DNA of 64,000 bases from Moniliella sp. 'wahieum'. Its lineage: Eukaryota; Basidiomycota; Moniliellomycetes; Moniliellales; Moniliellaceae. Numbering within the stretch: the stretch's first letter is position 1; every line of letters begins with the position of its first letter. Both the position numbers and the translations under genes were made by a program. The stretch spans positions 186,001 to 250,000 of the forward strand of contig RSEE01000019.1 of the NCBI GenBank assembly GCA_003971905.1, in the 5' to 3' direction. Shown here piece by piece: positions 60,488 to 64,000 of this stretch. The notes beneath the pieces are model-generated. The model saw only the letters and a program-made list of their open reading frames with translations, did not search any database and had not been told where the DNA came from.

Positions 60488-60647
60488 TGTTGACATCCGT
60501 CCTAGGACCGCGCGGACCCTGAGTCACGTGAGTCAGCTTTCATTCCTTCCGAGCTCGCACCAGTCTTCTGGACGAGTCAGTCGCAGAAGCTTCTTAGTCC
60601 AATACGACGTTCAGTGCTCACATTCTGTGGTAGTAGCGAGGCCGACA
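60488..60647 (+). repeat. Right LTR of the copia element
   Basis: 160 bp, same sequence as the left LTR by eye, preceded by a GCGGGGG tract that could serve as the polypurine tract. Confidence 0.93.
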
Positions 60648-60652
60648 GTGCG
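60648..60652. repeat. Target-site duplication, right copy
   Basis: GTGCG directly after the right LTR, matching the left copy. Confidence 0.88.
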
Positions 60653-61066
60653 AACTGTGTCTTTGAGTCCAGAGGCTTTTCCTCTTTAAAGATTGTTCAC
60701 ATGCACCATAATGGATGAACACCAGGCGTGACTGTTGGTGGGTTTTGTGGTCAAGCTTCGCATGTTGTCTTGCGGATATAGCACTGCCACACCCTGGCAC
60801 AGACGGTCTGAACCATCAGAAGGAGCACTCCCTTATGCTGCCGCCTGCAGCCAAGGATTGGTCATTGCCGGTCATGCAATCACAACGTTGTGTGGGCTAC
60901 ATAGGATAGCTTCATAATTCCAAGAAGAATCACATCCTCGTCGGCTGGATGCCGCGTTCATTAGTTGGACCCACTCAGTGAGATATAAAAGTAAACACAG
61001 CCAGCTCCCTCGTTTCTAATCTTCCCCATCCTATTTCCCCCAGCTCTTCGGCCGTGTTCTGCCAAG
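60653..61066. other. Promoter region of the aquaglyceroporin gene
   Basis: About 410 bp between the copia element and the aquaglyceroporin. It ends in a pyrimidine-rich leader. The new LTR sits within 420 bp of the gene start and points toward it. Confidence 0.5.
60984..60990 (+). promoter_or_regulatory. TATA box of the aquaglyceroporin gene
   Basis: TATAAAA lies 77 bp upstream of the start codon, followed by a CT-rich leader, a typical layout for a regulated fungal promoter. Confidence 0.55.
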
Positions 61067-62305
61067 ATGTACGATTCGTCGGAAAACGAGCAGTTTATCC
61101 ACCAGCTGCAGGCCATGATCCGCAGCGAGGTGCAGCATGCCATGGACGAGTCTCAAGCAAAAACTATTAGCCAGCTTAAGGCCCACGGTGACAACTTCAA
61201 CTTGCATTACGAGAAGGATGCTGTTGTGCTTGAACCTCGCAGTGCAGTCCGTGAAGACGGCGTTTTCACCGCTGAGCCGGCCATTGAAAACCAAGCCAAC
61301 GATCACGCGCTTCACAACGAACGTCTGGTGTTTCCCAACCCGTGGGTGCGTATTCGCTGGCACTTGCGTGAACCATTTGCGGAGTGCATTGGCACCTTTA
61401 TGCTTGTCTTCTTCGGCACGGCGGTGAACTGCCAAGTCAATGTTTCGGCGGCGTTGCTTGGTAACGACAGTGCCAAGGGCAACTGGCTTAGTGACTGCTT
61501 TGCGTGGGGTGTGGGAATTGGCTTGGGTGCCTGGATGTCGGGTGGAATTACAGGTGGTCACATCAATCCCGGTACGTGAACTAAAACCATTTTATCGGGG
61601 AAGTTCATCAACTGACCTTTTATCTCTACTCTTATCCGCTTAGCCGTCACCCTCGCTATGGCTGTTTTTCGCAAGTTTCCCTGGAAAAAGGTACCTGTGT
61701 ACTGGGCCGCACAAGTGCTCGGTGGCATCCTCGCTGCTTTGGTCACCTACAGTATCTACTGCAACCCCATCCGGATGGTCGATCCAGAGCAGACACAGAA
61801 GACCGCATCGAACTTCGCCACATTCCCTGCGGGCAATTGGCTCGAGACGCCCAGCACACGGATTAGTACTTGGTGGAACGAGTGCTTCGGCACGATGATT
61901 CTAATTATGACGGTGTTAGCTGTCGGTGACTCCGCGAACAACGCGCCTCCCAATGGAATGGCGCCATTGGTGCTTCTCTTCATGCTGGCCGGACTTGCCA
62001 TGGCAATCGGATGGCAGACAGCGTTTGCGTTCAACCCAGCCCGCGACTTTGGTCCTCGTGTGGCAATGTGGATTGTGGGCTACCCCAAGCACGTCCTTTG
62101 GACTCGAGACGCATGGTACTGGATCTGGACCCCAATCATTGGTCCCTTGTCGGGTGGATTGTTTGGCGCTTTCATTTACGACGCTTTCATCTATACTGGT
62201 TCCGAATCGTGGCTAAACGCTCCATGGTTTGGCCACAAACTTCCTGAGGTCGCTTCCGATTTTACCGACCCTGAGACGCAGCAGGGGTCTTCCATTCAGA
62301 AGTAA
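61067..62305 (+). CDS. Aquaglyceroporin (MIP family, Fps1/GlpF-like)
   Basis: Plasma-membrane channel for glycerol and/or water. A soluble N-terminus of about 100 residues (MYDSSENEQFIHQL...) precedes six helices: FAECIGTFMLVFFGTAVN, WGVGIGLGAWMSGG, the first half-helix with GGHINPAVTLA (NPA motif), VYWAAQVLGGILAALVTY, MILIMTVLAVG, APLVLLFMLAGLAMAIG and the second half-helix FAFNPARDFGPR. The NPARD with Asp after the second NPA is the mark of glycerol-permeable members. IGPLSGGLFGAFIYDAFIY is the last helix. One 72-nt intron (61572-61643, GTACGT to TTAG) splits the Ala codon of the first NPA. The frame is intact throughout, unlike most neighbours. About 388 residues, normal for fungal members. 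A TATA box lies 77 bp upstream. Confidence 0.95.
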
Positions 62306-64000
62306 GACCATCAGATATTGATCCTCGCACTAAAAAACGCACCATCAATACTATCTCGCGGGTATATTGCCCCTCTTTTTCGCGTCTCATCACACTCGTC
62401 ACTTGAACATTCACTATCCTTCGCATGCACTCATATGATGCGCCGTCTCGAGCGGTGGGGCGCCCCCCCCATTCCATTGCCTACATCATATTTGTGTGTG
62501 CTCGCTTTTTTGCATCCGCAACTTGGGGTATTGGTATGCCCTCTTTTGGGGGATTATACGAGGCTGTGTAGGTATAATCCCCTCTCCATATAGTCCTGTT
62601 GCTCCTCTCCCTCTCATCGAAGAATTGTCGACCGTCCACACTTTTGAACAGCTGTTCTGGTAATTTTGCCCTTTTTGTATCTCATGGGCTCTGTTCAGCG
62701 CTTGTTTTCGCTCCCCCCTTTGCCTCTTCCTGTCTCGTGCATGCCATGCCTTGCTTCTGGTCCAACGTCCCACACATTGAATCGTTTTAACGGAACTGTT
62801 ATCGGTAATCATTTTTTTTCCGCGTTAATAGCTCGTGACCTACGCCTGCTGATGTGACCCGATTCCAGTTGTCTCTGTTCCGGTCGCTTATGTGTCAGAC
62901 TCCCCATCTTCTTTTTTGTGTGGCATATATTGCACCCGCACCCAGTCCACCTTTTTGGTGCATTGCATTATGAGGCGGTGCGGGAGCCTATTCTACCAAC
63001 CGTGCCCTCCATCCCTGACACCCACGTCCACAACGAGCCAACTGGGGGAAAAGGAGAAGGGATAAGAGGTGGGAGCAACGAAGGCGATGCCTGTGACTGC
63101 CGAGTGATGGGGCCGGGAGCATTCATGGTAAGAGGATCAGGAATGGAGGTGGACGGCACGTGCAGGACTCGGGAAGACTGGTGTCGATGTTTGCGTACCG
63201 GATGGTGGTACATCAGAGCACTGCGACCCTTTGAAACACCCTAGAAGGAGCTGCTTCGGCTGTTGGAACAAGCAGAAAATGAGACAAGAATGCCAAGGAC
63301 CAGCACGGACGCACCCAAGGATAACACTTCTTCACTCAGGTGATGACGATGTGACCTCACGAGGATATGCTATGCCACCAAGACAGCGAGCAAGAAGTTT
63401 GGACGCTGGAAAGAATAAAGGCTTTTCATTTAGAAGTGCTTTCCCTTTTGGAGAACGAGGATCTACTCACTGTGTTTATCGAGCTTGAACACTACTGACG
63501 GATCAGAACGGGGCGAGAGGCGAGGTGAGGCCTTTCAGTTGGGGCGTCGGCTCCCGTGGCAACGTTGTGTATGCACCGGAAAGAGCAGCAAGAGCGTATC
63601 CGTAGGCACAGAACCTTTTGAAAGGTTTTGGCCGGAAGGCAGTGATATACAGACAAAGAGACAGGGTCGGAGAGGTCCTGTCACGGACAATTTAACTTTT
63701 GTAGAGAATCGCAGCGGGATCCGTACTACAGACTCGGACACTGAAAGTTGGAGGGAGTGGATGGACAGCAAAGAATGTCTAGACGATAGGATTCCGAAAT
63801 AGGAAGAGGCAGTCGCTGAATCAACTCGGCAGTGGGACTGCTGGTGAGCTAGGGAGAGTAACGTGGGTGTTGTCTGGTGGGTCAACTAAGGATGGATTCT
63901 CACGGATATGGTGTTACAAATTGACCCGCTGATAGGAGAATGAACGCAGAACAGAGGGTATACAGACAGGAACTTTAAGGAAGCAAATACTACAACGTAC
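62306..64000. other. Intergenic right end of window
   Basis: About 1.7 kb with no supported gene. The left part is the aquaglyceroporin 3' flank. Short minus-strand frames near 62968-63213 and 63535-63885 are Ser/Pro-rich and have no motif; they could be part of a gene that continues beyond the window, but I cannot show this. Confidence 0.45.

Larger units (their letters stand above)
55621..60647 (+). mobile_element. Ty1/copia LTR retrotransposon, nearly complete
   Basis: Element of about 5.0 kb, Ty1/copia family (Pseudoviridae). It has two 160-bp LTRs that look identical, TG...CA ends, a 5-bp target duplication and a G-rich tract directly before the right LTR. Parts in order are a gag-like region (about 55877-57030), a protease/integrase region (about 57060-58500), a Pro-rich linker, and a reverse transcriptase/RNase H region (about 58835-60493) with motifs such as SLYGLHQSGANW and DVLTKPLG near its end. 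The integrase-before-RT order defines copia. The coding part is interrupted in roughly five places, about the same density as frame changes in host genes here, so some may be assembly errors. Identical LTRs indicate a very recent insertion. Confidence 0.93.

Noticed and set aside
63535-63885. Minus-strand Ser-rich open frame near the right edge
   Set aside because: No motif and no neighbouring exon could be linked. It may belong to a gene beyond the window, but nothing here supports it.

Overview
The window looks like nuclear DNA from a fungus, most likely a basidiomycete, possibly of the smut lineage. The evidence is short GT-AG introns (mostly 50-110 nt), fungal-type genes (PET100, an OST3/6 subunit, RAT1, a LisH/Flo8-like regulator, a HAC1/XBP1-like bZIP, an aquaglyceroporin), a DUF6533-like seven-helix membrane protein, and a Ty1/copia retrotransposon. 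The lineage is an inference; no rRNA marker is present.

Layout. 0.3-7.4 kb: an EFM4-like lysine methyltransferase (-), a long empty stretch, a tRNA-Trp (+) and a seven-helix membrane protein (-). 7.4-12.3 kb: gene-poor DNA rich in short palindromic words. 12.3-17.1 kb: an unrecognised gene (+), a MutY adenine glycosylase (-) and an esterase-like protein that lacks its catalytic residues (+). 18.3-19.4 kb: a bZIP gene that appears to carry a 19-nt Ire1-type unconventional intron, making it a HAC1/XBP1/Cib1 counterpart. 22-29 kb (-): a five-finger C2H2 protein, a SAP18-like protein and the nuclear exonuclease RAT1/XRN2. 29-34 kb: an RGG/leucine-rich-repeat protein, a DUF4202 protein, an unrecognised spliced gene and a probable tRNA-Asn. 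34.6-37.2 kb: a decayed copia relic. 38-41 kb: a LisH regulator containing about 670 bp of a GCYCAR hexamer repeat. 43-52.6 kb: PET100, OST3/6, a membrane RING protein, ribosomal protein uL24 (RPL26), and a peroxiredoxin Q joined to a tail of about 675 disordered residues. 55.6-60.65 kb: a nearly complete copia element with apparently identical 160-bp LTRs. 61-62.3 kb: an aquaglyceroporin with a clean reading frame.

The genes are ordinary housekeeping and regulatory genes, not a cluster. Two belong to secretory-pathway biology (the HAC1-like factor and the OST3/6 subunit). Many conserved host genes change frame where the protein family is colinear, sometimes by one base in a homopolymer. That pattern points to residual assembly indels rather than mass pseudogenisation, so gene boundaries are spans and each product may need frame correction. 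Intergenic DNA repeatedly uses a small set of palindrome-based words (ACTAGT, AGTACT, AAGCTT, GAACGTTC, ACGCGT).
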